Source: Aplectana chamaeleonis
Lineage: Eukaryota > Nematoda > Chromadorea > Rhabditida > Cosmocercidae
Assembly: GCA_029168955.1 (NCBI GenBank)
Contig: JAPDOI010000173.1
Span: 310,001-374,000 of the forward strand
DNA: 64,000 bases
Direction: 5' to 3'
Positions 23,054 through 33,689 of the stretch are shown in pieces (position 1 is the first letter of the stretch; the number at the start of each line of letters is the position of its first letter). The translations under genes were made by a program, and so were the position numbers. The notes below the pieces were generated by a model. The model was given only the letters and a program-made list of their open reading frames with translations. It was not told the origin of the DNA and searched no databases.

Positions 23054-23691
23054 TACTTTTGTTTCTGAGTAGACCGAATTGCCGGAATATGAATATTGAC
23101 TAATTCGAGGTACAATACCGTTGCCTTAGTTGCCCACTTTGGGGTTTTAGCCCCTTTTTTCCCTTGGATAGCAGCGGTATTGTACCAAAAGATTCGAAAA
23201 TTTAAAAAAAAACCGGTTAAATTATTAATGACTCGATGTGAAAAAAGAATATTATTCAAACCCTTGAATGAATCGGCTAAAAGCCTGAGAGAATTGTTTT
23301 CCAAATCGCCACGGGAAGTTTAAAGCAGTCCCTAGTATGTGAATCGAATATTCTAAAAGAGAAACCAAGTGTGAAACTCCCGAACAAATAGAATATTCAA
23401 GTCCCTAATATTCGAAGTATTCCTGTATTCTTGCTCAACCATTAAATCGATTCGGTTCTAAGTCTACTGTACCCGAGCTCCTTTACCGTTGATATTGTCC
23501 TATCTCAGCACACTTTAACTTCTACGCTTTTTTCTCCTCGTCAATTGGCTTAGATGGCTCATTAGTTGGTCGACGATGTCGTAGTGAGTGCAACGCTATA
23601 ATTGCGTTTCTCGCGCCTTCTTTTACGACCGCCCACCTGGACAGTTGGTGACAGCCACTCCGCCCCGCCCCGCCCATTTCGGGCATAACGC

Positions 23692-24033
23692 AGCATACCC
23701 GATTTTAGGACCTGGTCAGGTATTGCGCCGGTGCACTCGCGTGCTATCCTACAACGTGCGTGTCTGCATGCTGACAGCCGGCTGTCAGGTCAACAGTTGA
23801 TTGAATCAGCCGGATGGGGGTTTATTACGGGCCCTGATTCAGTGATTGAATGACGAATCTTGGCACAGCGACAAAAAGTCTACCCTACGCTTATTCTCAG
23901 TGTATTGTCCTCAACCGCGCCACCGTCTTCCGGTACTGTGGGCTTGAACAACACTCCACAACAAGTATTTTATCGTTGGTATAGAAAAGGATATATTTCT
24001 GATTGAATGCAATATACGTCTACATGTACTTGC
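23692..24033. other. intergenic or intronic; no feature seen
   Basis: Lies downstream of the last recognised host exon on the minus strand. The next exon, if any, is not identifiable here. Confidence 0.35.
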
Positions 24034-24201
24034 CTGCAAATCACGTAATTCGCACTTCAGCACTGTGTTTTCATCACGATAATCTTGTATACTATTTTCG
24101 GCTTCATTCAGTCTCTCCTCTAGCATGGCCACTAGCGTCTGCTCTGATTTATCTTGTGAGCGATCAGTAATACATCGCCGTGCGTAAAGTTCTTTATCCT
24201 C
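24034..24201 (-). CDS. host gene exon: coiled-coil protein (exon C)
   Basis: Reading the minus strand, a TTTTACAG acceptor precedes a 168-base exon of exactly 56 codons that ends CAG|GCAAGT. The peptide begins EDKELYARRCITDRSQDKSE and continues through LVAMLEERLNEAENSIQDYR to KCELRDLQ. The charged, heptad-like pattern points to a coiled coil. The donor is GC rather than GT, in the consensus context known for GC-AG introns; a GT four bases on (GCAA|GTACAT) is an alternative. Phase 0 at both ends matches the exon at 24975-25040. I do not recognise the protein family. This is one of the best host-gene signals in the window. Confidence 0.6.
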
Positions 24202-24476
24202 CTGTAAAACACGAAGCACTTTTGATATGAGCTAAGGAAATGTCTGACATGCAATTCTTTTAGTGAAGCAAGGAAAATGAATAACCTAACTGAAAAAAAG
24301 TAATAAACTCTGAGAAATATCTAGTGAGCTTTCGATTTCGATAATCGCAAGCAGCGGAGCGGTGGGCCTCGTTGCAATACAACTGGTGAAAAAAATAATC
24401 TGACAAAAAAAGCGACCGCTCCTCTCTGTGATAATCTAAATCGGGCTCACAGAAAGCTTGTCCGAGTGGGATTGTC

Positions 24477-24641
24477 CGGCGTGCGTGTGGAGCGGCCGCC
24501 GCGAAGGAATTATTACGGACGAGACCGTCCATGGCTGTAAAGAGCTGATTGAGATACTATTCGCTATTCGTCAAGTATTCCTGCTAATCGATTTCCACGT
24601 CCGAAAAATGCCTTCGTGACGGCCGCTCGACACGCACGCCG
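24477..24641. mobile_element. GC-rich foldback in the intron
   Basis: CGGCGTGCGTGTGGAGCGGC and its reverse complement at 24619-24641 form arms of about 30 bases, extending to CGCGAAGG/CCTTCGTG. It lies between host exons C and B. Confidence 0.6.
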
Positions 24642-24974
24642 CCCGCGCGGGCGGAGTTATCTTTCGAACGGAATTTATATGATTGTTAAACAGTTGCTAA
24701 TTAACCTGATCGAAGAAAATTAGAGCTAGAAGAAAATGAAAATCTACAAAAGGAAGATTTTTTTCAAAGATGAGGAAGAAATCCAATGAAATTCTATACT
24801 AGAGCAAATAATTTACTGAATAAATAAGTAATTAGGCATGTCAATGAATATTTAATAAAGTAAATAGAACGAGAAATGCATAAAGTAGCGACCTGTGATA
24901 AAATTAGGTTGTCTTCCATATCTTTTGATTTTTTATGAAAAAATTGTAAATGTCAAGAAGATAGAGCAACTCAC

Positions 24975-25040
24975 TTTAAGTTTATTATTGATCTCCCTCA
25001 ACTTACGGATCTCCTCTTTCATAGAGAGAACGAGAGCATG
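24975..25040 (-). CDS. host gene exon: coiled-coil protein (exon B)
   Basis: On the minus strand a GGATTTCAG acceptor precedes 66 bases (22 codons, HALVLSMKEEIRKLREINNK then LK) followed by a GTGAGT donor. It is phase 0 at both ends, so it joins in frame with exon C downstream. Its heptad spacing of L, M, I and L and the charged residues continue the coiled coil. The product is unknown; a structural or scaffold role would fit, but that is only inferred. Confidence 0.6.
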
Positions 25041-25097
25041 CTGAAATCCATATGGGATAATTTGTGTATTTAGGAAATATGTATATATCCTCCCTTT

Positions 25098-25260
25098 ATT
25101 TCGCACTGAAATTTACTGCCGTTCATCGCATGCGTATCCATGCGCATGGTGCGTCTTCTTTTCCCTAACACGTTTGCGCTGTCTCTACCTTCGCTTCGAG
25201 CAAGCGCGAAAGAACAAGCTAAATTCGCCTCTGAAACAGAGGATGTGTGCTGGTGCAGTC
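25098..25260. repeat. dispersed repeat shared with about 30400-30545
   Basis: Both places read TTCATCGCATGCGT/TTCGTCGCGTGCGT, then GCGTCTTCTTTTCCC/GCGTCTCCTTCTCCC and CGCTGTCTCTACC-TCGCT. They diverge about a quarter but keep the same order over roughly 150 bases. Confidence 0.5.
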
Positions 25261-25722
25261 AATCCGCTGTGATCTTCGCCGCGTCCGTGACGGTGCCTTG
25301 TGGGTAACATCAACTGCCGCGAACGATTGCAAAGTGGCGGAGACCACTCCCTCACAGCTCATTGAGTAGCTTGTAAATTTCGAGACGGTCGTATGTCTTC
25401 ACGAGATGGCGGTGGTCGGGTATTCCAGCATATAAGGACCTCTCACTTCATATGTTAACATAATAAACTCAAAATGATTGAGTTTCGACTCTTAGGTTTT
25501 AAATCCCCCTCGTTGGTACACACGTGCTAATAATGAGGGGTTATTATGAATCTTACTGCCGCTTAATCCCTCGCTTTAAGCAACATGCTATGTAAATGAA
25601 AAAGTTACTTCGGCTATGGCCTCCCCTAGCGTGTTTAGACTCTGGGAATCTCTAGCGAGCTTTCGATTTTCGACGAGTAAAGAGTGACCACCCCTTGCTG
25701 TGCTAATCGAAATAGAGACCTT

Positions 25723-26264
25723 TTAAAGGCAGTGGTCACGATAAAAAAACGCTATCGAATAAACTACAAAAATCAGCTCAGATTGAAAACAGCTGAAAAA
25801 CTATTAAGGTAGCACAGTGAAAAATGGGTGAGAATTAGAGTTTCTAGGACCCAAAGAAGCCAGTTCGTGCACACGTGCACAGCGCCGTTCAAAAAGATCG
25901 CAGTCTTATGCCGAGCAGGCGAAAATCATCGACATTCAGAGGAAGAAATAAATGTAAAATTTACCCAATAAAACAGTTTAGCGATGAGAGAAAGCACTCC
26001 AGTCAATGTTTTCTAGATGAGTAATGTTCATTGATTGAAATTCAATTTAAAACCAGCTGATGTTCTTGACATAAGAGGTCATCGATGCCGATGATGTGGA
26101 GTGGGCTCGTCCACTATCAAAAGACAAGACAGTTCAGGCTTCAAATTTGGCCCAGAACAGTGTTTTTTCAGGATTTTTTCTTATAGGTCCTACTACTCGA
26201 GACCCAGAAAAGGGTTTAGAGTGAAAAAACGACAAGCGTATTTGATCGCGACCACTGCCCTTAA
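25723..26264. mobile_element. TTAA MITE, family A, complete (542 bp)
   Basis: TTAA at 25723-25726 and 26261-26264 flank inverted ends AGGCAGTGGTCACGAT and CGCGACCACTGCC. The same family lies at 28110-28655 and 63839-64000. TTAA duplication is typical of piggyBac-type elements. It sits 19 bases inside the intron after host exon A. Confidence 0.85.
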
Positions 26265-26283
26265 GCAATGCCCAAGACCGTAC

Positions 26284-26403
26284 CTGCTGATCCTCGGACA
26301 CGACTGCATAGCCACGTTTTGATCGCTCAACCTGTTTAGTGGACGTCATGAAGCGATTAAAATAGCCGGCAATCTCGCCAAAAGTTATATGGGAATGCCA
26401 TCC
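26284..26403 (-). CDS. host gene exon (exon A), 5' border uncertain
   Basis: The minus strand ends this segment with GATCAGCAG|GTACGG, a good donor, in phase 0, which fits exon B. The open frame upstream encodes ITFGEIAGYFNRFMTSTKQV and ERSKRGYAVVSEDQQ. Two overlapping AG acceptors (CAACAG and CAACAGAG) are possible; the second gives exactly 40 codons and phase 0. The polypyrimidine tract is weak. A family A MITE has inserted 19 bases downstream of the donor. The function is unknown. Confidence 0.4.
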
Positions 26404-26510
26404 CTCTGTTGCATTTTCTCTTTATGATAGTCAGCAAGGAAGTCTGACGCACATGTGCAATCGAAAGCTGTTCATCAACTAACTAGGAGATGACCAGGCC
26501 GGGTGGTCCG

Positions 26511-27135
26511 ACCTACTATACTTATGTCGATTCGAGTCATCGAATCTTGGTATCGATTGAAACAGTCGATATCGAGTCAATCGACTACTCGGTTATTCGA
26601 ATATTTGAAAATTCCAGTTAGTCGACAACTCGATTATTCGACATTTTGAAAAACCGAGTTAGTCGAAAACTTGATTATTCGCATTTTTGAAAAATCGAGT
26701 TAGTCGAAAACACGATTATTCCAAATTTTGAAAATTCGAGTTAGTCGACAACTCGATTATTCGACATTTTGAAAAACCGAGTTAGTCGTAGTCGAAAACT
26801 TGATTATTTGCATTTTTGAAAAATCGAGTTAGTCGAAAACACGATTATTCCAAATTTTGAAAAATCGAGTTAGTCGAAAACACGATTATTCCAAATTTTG
26901 AAAATTCGAGTTAGTCGACAACTCGATTATTCGACATTTTGAAAAACCGAGTTAGTCGAAAACTTGATTATTCGCATTTTTGAAAAATCGAGTTAGTCGA
27001 AAACACGATTATTCCAAATTTTGAAAAATCGAGTTAGTCGAAAACACGATTAATCCAAATTTTGAAAAAATCGAGTTAGTCGAAGGCTCGATTATTCGAT
27101 GGACCCTAATAGTCGAATAAACTTGATAGTCGACT
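26511..27135. repeat. tandem repeat, 41-bp unit of TCGA words
   Basis: Units of the form CGAGTTAGTCGAAAACACGA followed by TTATTCCAAATTTTGAAAAAT are 41 bases. Three variants (ACTCG, CTTG and CACG centres) alternate as a higher-order unit of about 123 bases. Diverged relatives flank the MITE at 28958-29432. Confidence 0.85.
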
Positions 27136-28109
27136 GTTTCGAGTCAAAGAAATTGATCGTCAGTTATGTGACCTGATATACTCTGGTGGAAGCGGGAGAC
27201 AATCTACAACGCAAGCCATTCCATCCCCAACGAGAGCTGGGGTCAATTTCCCAAAATGGGCGGGGCTGATTCCTACTAAAGGGGACACTGGGAGAGACAG
27301 GGTTGGTTTATTCGTGGCTGAAATGGGAGGGGCAAAAAGGTGTTTTACAGGGCATTGGATGGCTCTGTGAGGCCGATCGTAGGGTCACAGAGCCACCTAG
27401 TATTTTTCTCTCAAATCATCTTAGGTGTTCCCGAATTCGCAGAGGGGACTCCAGGGACATCGTTCAACTGGGATCATCCTTGTTGGGTCCCCAAAGGAAG
27501 AGAGAGATCTCACCGCCACGGTCTATGGTCGGGGCATCCCTACAGCGAACCGTGGGACAGATTGACCCGCAGTACGAAGCTTCCCCCCCCCCAACCAAAA
27601 AGAGATCCTCTAGGTCGCAAAATTATCCTCCAGCATCTTGTTGACCTTCTTGGAGGAGATAAGTGACTCTAGGCCACCTTCCAAGTCCCTCTCAGAAAAG
27701 CCGACCAAGGCGCACAGGAGTCTTATCTACCAGTAACACTGGTAATACCTTCGTCTTAACATATTATTAATCCTGATATTTAGGGTCTCTCCCGTGTCCG
27801 CTAGGACAGAATCTACAAAGGAGGGGCATTGTCGCTACCAAGTTTCTCCCGAAGAAGAGGGGTTAGAGGATTCGCCAAGGCTTCCACCTAAGCTTGTGTT
27901 TAGTACCTCGGGGCGTGGCCAAGTCTGTAGGGTTGGTGTCCGCTGCGCTCACCAGAAAGTGAACCGAAACTGAGCCACAGATTCTCTTCTTTGACATTGG
28001 ATTTTGGTTTTGGTTGATGAAAATTACCAATCGACTTTAAAAAGCAACGATGGTTCAAACCGGCCTACTGTGTTAAGATGGCGTTTTCCATTGCTACATA
28101 TACTTTCTA
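27136..28109. other. no gene recognised in about 1 kb
   Basis: Two overlapping open frames at 27303-27666 lack motifs, and a C9 run sits at about 27583. Nothing repeats elsewhere that I could see. Confidence 0.4.
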
Positions 28110-28655
28110 TTAAAGGCAGTGGTCACGATGAAAAACGTTTTCGAAAAAACTACGAAAATCAGCTTAGATCAGAAACAGCTCAAAAACTATGAAGGTAGCG
28201 CGGTGAAAAACGGGCTAGAATTAGAGTTATTAAGACCCTAAAATTCCAGTTCGTGCACACGTGCACAGAAAGATCACAGTCTCATGCCTAGCAATCCAAA
28301 ATCATCGACGCTCAAAGGAAGAAATAAATGCAAATTTACCTAATAAAACAGTTGAACAATGAAAGCAAGCACTTCAGTCAAGGTTTTTGACTAGATGTGT
28401 ACTAAAATCCGGAGGTTCATTGATTCAAATTCGATTTCAAGCCAGCTGATGTTCTTGATGTTAGAGATCATCGATGCCGATGATGTGGGGTATGCTCGTC
28501 CACCATCAAAAGACAAGAAAGTTTAGGCTTCAAATTTGGCCTAAAACAGCGGTTTTTTCGCGATTTTTTCTTATAGGTTCTGCTACTCTAACCCCAGAAA
28601 AGGGTTTAGAGAGGAAAAGAAGACGAGCTTATTTGAGCGCGACCACTGCCTTTAA
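28110..28655. mobile_element. TTAA MITE, family A, complete (546 bp)
   Basis: TTAA at 28110-28113 and 28652-28655 flank AGGCAGTGGTCACGATGAAA and CGCGACCACTGCCT. Internal sequence matches 25723-26264 throughout, including GTTCGTGCACACGTGCACAG. Confidence 0.9.
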
Positions 28656-28689
28656 AGACTCGAAGCAGTAAACTTGATTCGGCTAAACT

Positions 28690-29515
28690 CGCCTAGATAA
28701 GATGTTTCCGACACTCAATTGTTGAAATTTGGAAAAATTGAGTAAGTTGAAAACCCGAGTATTCGAAAAAATTTTCGAGTCACAGAAGAATACTGGCCAG
28801 TCCGATTTGACGATATCCCTCGCGCTCAACCACTCGGTAGTTGACTTTGCCTTTCGATTAATCGAAAAATCGAGTCAATTCGACCACACGATTATTCGAA
28901 ATTTTGAAAAAACGAATAATTCGAAAACTCGATTGTTCGAAAATTTTAAAAATCGAGTTAAAGACAGTAATCACGATAGAAGTCGTTTTTATGTTTTTCC
29001 ACCTATCTTGAAAACGGGCCCATTCTAAGTCCAATGATGCTCCTGGAATCGTACAAGACCTTCTGGGAGCGGAGTTATGGTCTCTCAAAACTTGAGCTAG
29101 GGAAACATCGTGGACGAGTTGTCCGAGGCTTGTAACTCCCGTTTGTTGCAGCCGATGTATGCGAGCTGATCTGAGTAAAGAGAGAAGTTGAGAATGAAGG
29201 GAAGAACGGAGCTCTTGATCGAAAACCATCGCTCATCTAACCACGAATTCAGGGCTAATCTTATAGGACGTGGGCGGAGTTACCCAATGGGTTGGCTGGC
29301 CCACGAGATTTTCACCCAATTACCAGCCGTTTTTCGTCGCACTTCCGCTCTTAGTCTTCTTAGAGAGACCCGAAGCTTAGGTTTCAGCCAAAAAAGCGAG
29401 CAACTTTTTTTTTTCGTTAACACTGCCTTTAATCGAAAACTCGATTATTCGGAATTTTGAAAAAAATCGACTTAGTCAAAAACTCGATTATTCGAAAAAG
29501 TTTTTGAGTCGTCGA
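28690..29515. repeat. TCGA-word tandem repeat split by a MITE
   Basis: The parts at 28690-28957 and 29433-29515 are diverged relatives of the 41-bp repeat at 26511-27135 (AATCGAAAACTCGATTATTC words). The MITE at 28958-29432 lies between them. Confidence 0.65.
28958..29432. mobile_element. TTAA MITE, family C (475 bp)
   Basis: TTAA at 28958-28961 and 29429-29432. Ends are AGACAGTAATCACGA and GTTAACACTGCCT. Its interior (CCTATCTTGAAAACGGGCCC, GAGTAAAGAGAGAAGTTGAG) recurs at 40068-40801, 47083-47390 and 52854-53576. It inserted into the TCGA-word repeat. Confidence 0.82.
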
Positions 29516-29747
29516 AGTTTACGACGTACCAATGCAGCCATGTTTTTCTGATCGACCACCTTCCCTTTACTCGTGACAACTTTATTTTAGCTGCCCGAGT
29601 AATATTTGGAAAATGGTATTTTTTATGAAAACAAACTTCAAAAAAAATTTCGTACAAACTTTTCCCAGGGTGGTAATTTGGGGCGCTAAGCACGATCATG
29701 AAGTAAGTTTTCAGTATTTTGCGCGACCACTGCAGTTTGCGGCAGAT

Positions 29748-31306
29748 ACAGTACCGTTAGAAAGTCTTTCCATTGACCTTTCCGCGAATAATGTTTATGC
29801 ATACATACATATCTTGGCTTGCTCTTAGCGAAACTTGATAGGACTTTAGTATGTTATGGGGCATCACAACCCTTGCTTTACAAAATGACTAAATTGTTTT
29901 TTTTTCAAATATGGAATTTGTTTATCATTCTGTGGTATTATTTCGAATAGGGGCTATGCCCTCAAAGCATGGCTATGGCGATTCCAAACCCGTAGCAGTT
30001 ACTCGCCATTCAAAATATTCCTTCAAAGCATGGCTATTGCAATTCCGAACCCGTAACAGTTATTCACCATTAGAAGGTCTTCGGAACCTCTGTATGCCGT
30101 TGTAAAAAATTAATCTCCATTGAAACTTTCTTAGATTCAAATTCGAAAGAAAACTATGCGATATCGCACCTATAAAGTAGAGTTCGCACAATCATTTTAG
30201 TCCGATGAATTGACGAGGCTACGACGGCAGATCACCCCGCGCGAATCGAAACCCCATTCCGCCAACCCCGCACGGCCAACCGCCTGGTGCATGCGTCAGA
30301 CTAAAACGAAAACGGAAACCATATCTCTGCTTGACGTCATGGAAAGAAACCGAAATTGGTGTACCAGTTGTACTTTGTCAAAGTCCATAAAGTATCCTCT
30401 GTTTCCGGTTGTGATTTATTTCCGTTCGTCGCGTGCGTCTGCGTGTGTACGCTGCGTCTCCTTCTCCCCACAATTTCTCGCTGTCTCTACCCTCGCTCGG
30501 CACAGCGGGAACAAAGTAAATCTGGCTCGGAACTAGAGAATAAATATTTCAGATTGGTTCTCAAGTGATGAATATTATAGGGAAGAATTTTCAAAAATAT
30601 GCCATGAATTCTTTAAGTTTCGGTCCTCAGAGAAATTTTGATAGAGATTGTTTTCTCACAAGGTTACACTACGGCTCAGAGAATCTTCTCATGGCAAACA
30701 ACTGCTACGGGTCCGGAATTGTAACAGCCATGTTTTGAGGGAATAGTCCTTATTTGAAATAATACCACAAAATGATAAATAATATCTATATTCAAAAACT
30801 GCACTCTCAAAAACCAATGTTGTGAATGTGTAAAGCAAGGGCTTTGATGCCCCATAACATATGGTTTCCGTTTCCGATTTAGTTTGACGCATGGACCAGG
30901 CGGTTGGCCGTGCGGGGTTGGCGGGGGTGGTGGCCATCGTGTAACAACATCCCTGAGGATGCGGGAGAAATGGGGGAGGAGATAGGTTCCTGATTGGACG
31001 CAACACGTGCTAGCCCCGGCCCCCGGCTGTTGCGTCCAATCAGGAACCTCGCTCCTCCCCCGTTTCTCCCGCCTCCTCAGGGGTGTTGATACACGATGGC
31101 CACCACCCGGTTGGCGGCCTCACTGGAGAATAGGGTTTCGATTCGCGCCGGGTGATCTACCGTCACAGCCCTGTCCGTTCATCAGACTAGAATTATTACG
31201 CGAACTCTTCCAAAGTTTCATCAAGTTTCGCTGAAGGCAAGCCACGATATGTATGAAAGCATTATTCGCGGAAAGATCATGGGAATAGACTTTCTAACGG
31301 TACTGT
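29748..31306. mobile_element. 1.56-kb element with about 100-bp inverted repeats
   Basis: ACAGTACCGTTAGAAAGTCT (29748) is mirrored at 31287-31306, and the arms continue through TTTCCGCGAATAATG and CAGCGAAACTTGAT. Further subterminal inverted pairs exist (for example 30190-30320 against 30865-31180, around CGGTTGGCCGTGCGGGGTTG). A Mutator-type MITE is nested at 30925-31108. Open frames inside carry no transposase motif. Confidence 0.75.
30925..31108. mobile_element. Mutator-type MITE, 184 bp, 9-bp target duplication
   Basis: GGTTGGCGG lies at 30916-30924 and 31109-31117. The inverted subterminal copy at about 30250-30270 lacks the insert and is the empty site. The ends start GGGTGGTGGCCATCGTGTA and the arms extend about 85 bases, so the element is almost a full palindrome. 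Confidence 0.88.
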
Positions 31307-31891
31307 AAATGTTATTATACCTACAGAGTCTGTAGCTTTCCAGCTCATAACTTTTTCTTTTACTATTCTTCCGCCAGCAAAACTAGTGTACCCGGATTTC
31401 CCTTGTAAGGTGCTCTATGAGAACACAACTTCATCTACTTTTCTTCAGAAAATCAATGAATCTGGAAGCAATCGATACAGATGGATGGGTAATACTGGTG
31501 TGCGAAGTATATTGACCGAAAAGGGTAAGGGTCTTCATGGGAAGTACAGTATTTCTCTCACTTCAGCCGGAAGTAGAGGTCTGCAACTCTGAATTCGCTT
31601 CATTGGAGCGTCTGTTGATACATATTATCGCTCAAGGGACGAAATACGGTCATGCTGACGACGCTGCTAGGCGTCTAACGAGCCGCGTAAGCGGTAACTC
31701 ATCTCGAGCCTAGGAAAACGTTTCTATCCCTCGACGGTTTTGTGCTCTGCAAATTGATAATTTGGGAGGGAGTCCTGATTTTTCCATGAATGATTGTAAC
31801 AGTTTGAGTATCCTTCTTTTTTTTTTTGAAAATTTGACGTGAAAATATTGTTGCTATGCGTTCTAGAACGCTAGTAATACAAAACTCTTAC
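31307..31891. other. no firm feature; one orphan open frame
   Basis: An open frame at 31386-31592 (plus) has plausible amino-acid composition but no recognised motif or clear splice borders. I leave it uncalled. Confidence 0.3.
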
Positions 31892-32058
31892 ATCATCCTC
31901 TGTTGGGGTCAGCACTCGTATATCATCGCCAACTGATCCGCTTACAGCTGTCACCATACTTCTTGTGTCGTTCACACTTTCGCAAGATTTTACGGAGGAC
32001 AGTCCCTTAGAAGTCGCAGACAAGTATGAAGAGACAGATAATTGATCAGCGCCGTCAT
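31892..32058 (-). CDS. putative host exon (exon D), serine-rich
   Basis: On the minus strand an ACATCCAG acceptor precedes 167 bases ending GATGAT|GTAAGA. The frame reads DGADQLSVSSYLSATSKGLS and on to IRVLTPTEDD, a serine/threonine-rich, acidic stretch typical of a disordered region. It ends in phase 0, compatible with exon A. It starts with two bases of a split codon, compatible with exon E. The link to the coiled-coil gene 5.5 kb away is a hypothesis. Confidence 0.4.
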
Positions 32059-32093
32059 CTGGATGTAATTGACACATACAGTCAGCACGCATA

Positions 32094-32208
32094 AGACTGA
32101 TACTTTCCGTTCTTTATTTTATTTTGGCGCAAACTCGGTGCACGTATGTTATAACATATGTGCACCGAGTTTGAGCCAACACACAACAAGGCACTACAAG
32201 TATCAATG
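32094..32208. mobile_element. hairpin MITE (GGCGCAA family)
   Basis: TTGGCGCAAACTCGGTGCAC at 32124 pairs with GTGCACCGAGTTTGAGCCAA ending at 32179. Outer ends TGATACTT pair with AAGTATCA. It lies between putative exons D and E. Confidence 0.75.
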
Positions 32209-32353
32209 CTATTGGGCTGATGCTTGAATACTGCGGTTTTTGACGCTGTTTCCCCAGTCAGAGTGTTTTCGGCAACGGTTAGTGAGACCATGGTTACACA
32301 CTCGCGGGAAGCTGCGAAATTTGCAGGACAACTGTCTTTTTTGGACACCTTCA
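32198..32353 (-). CDS. putative host exon (exon E)
   Basis: On the minus strand a TTAGCACAG acceptor opens 156 bases coding VSKKDSCPANFAASRECVTM and VAENTLTGETASKTAVFKHQ, then a possible donor CTT|GTAGTG. That donor lies inside the terminal repeat of the hairpin MITE at 32094-32208. The split codon (one base here, two bases in exon D) would join correctly. Alternatively D and E are one exon interrupted by the MITE. The family is unknown. Confidence 0.33.
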
Positions 32354-32359
32354 CTGTGC

Positions 32360-33689
32360 TAAGTCACTCCAAAAGAACAGCTGTTGCAGAAAAACGCGGC
32401 GAAAAGCCGCACCGAGCAGCTACACACGCCACGCCACTGTATACTGTGTCTTTGCGGGACCTAACCGGTTGGAAAGCTGCCAAGTTCCACCAGATGATTG
32501 TTTTCCAGGGTTAATTGCAGTGTTCGCGCAGAATCATTGATGGCGGGTTTGCTGCTGACTATGGGAGATCACGGGCTAATTCAGACGATTGCGCCAGAAA
32601 GAGCAGCGAAAAGCGACCGGAAACCGCTTTCTTTCACCGAAACTGGATCGCTTTTGTGACGTTTCCTTTCTGACACGGGAAAGAGTGACCGGTTGACAGG
32701 AGTGAACTATTCATGTGATAACAGTTATACACCAAATCGACTATCACATGCCAGTCTTAAATCTTTTGTTATCGGTCGTTTGTCTGCTGGAGGCTTTTAA
32801 GTAGAAGTACTAGTCTGTTGGGCGGGCTGCAGCAGTGGGCCGTCTGCAGCCCACGATTTTGACCTGCTTCCTGCTCAGACGTTCGCTGTTGTCTACAGGA
32901 CGTCGATCCGCCCAGAACGAGTCACCGCTGGCGAACAGGCAGCTCTACGCGGGGTCGTCCCAGTGTGCTGTTGAGCAGGGGGCGACGGGCTGTTAAACAG
33001 CCCATCGACCTGCAATCCCGCAAAGTGCCTTAAATCGACGCAGACCGAGTTGTTGTCCACAGGACGACAATTCGGGATGTCTACGGCTGCGCAGGTCAAT
33101 GGGCTGTTCTACAGAACATTCGCGGGAGGGGCGGTGGCAGCGTCCATCAATCGATGTATCACGAAGATCGTGCCGTCCAAGTTCTCATTTTCGGTTACGT
33201 GAGATTTGCAATTCGTTTTATTTTTTGATGATGCTCTAGACTTCTATGGTAATTCTTCTCTTTTTTTAATTATAAGAGATCTGTGATTCGTTTTTTAATA
33301 ACGTCTTCCCGTGGAAGGGGTGTTGGTTGCATGCCGAGAGATGCACCTCGCGGCGTTCCCGTGATGGACAGGAAGGTTTCCGTGGTTTACGGAGCTTTCA
33401 GCAGCTGCCTTCGTAGGGAAATTTTGATTTTTTCCCTCCCTTTATGTGTGTCATTTGCGTCATTTTTAGTTGTTTGTCAGGAATCTCTGATCACTCGGGG
33501 GTGTTCATTTACCCTGATTCCCATCCATGTTGTCAATACTCGAGGAAAGGTAAATGTAGCGAGATGAAAAAATTGTAGATTTAAAAAAAATAAGCGTAGT
33601 TAGCCGATATCACCTTTTCTGGTTAACAAGGGAAGCCGTTTTAGCGTAGTCCGGGATCAGCGAAATGGAGTACCTTGCGAGCTTAAAAA
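32360..33689. other. no gene recognised; TGTCTACAGG-word region at 32872-33125
   Basis: The stretch 32872-33125 repeats the words GTTGTCTACAGGACG, GTTGTCCACAGGACG and GGATGTCTACGG. It matches 36530-36715 in inverted orientation (CAGACGTTCGCTGTTGTC shared). The remainder shows nothing recognisable. Confidence 0.45.

Larger units (their letters stand above)
22064..23691. mobile_element. 1.6-kb element with about 150-bp inverted repeats
   Basis: The left arm (TATGCCCGAAATGGGCGGGG...CTAATGAGCCATC) matches the reverse complement of the right arm (GATGGCTCATTAGTTGG...CGGGCATA) for about 150 bases. Two other MITEs are nested inside (22339-22544 and 22913-23053), and a small inverted pair GGTACAATACCG/CGGTATTGTACC lies at about 23109-23188. 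No transposase frame remains. Confidence 0.82.

Noticed and set aside
31386..31592. Orphan plus frame MYPDFPCKVLYENTTSSTFL
   Set aside because: No second exon or motif supports it.
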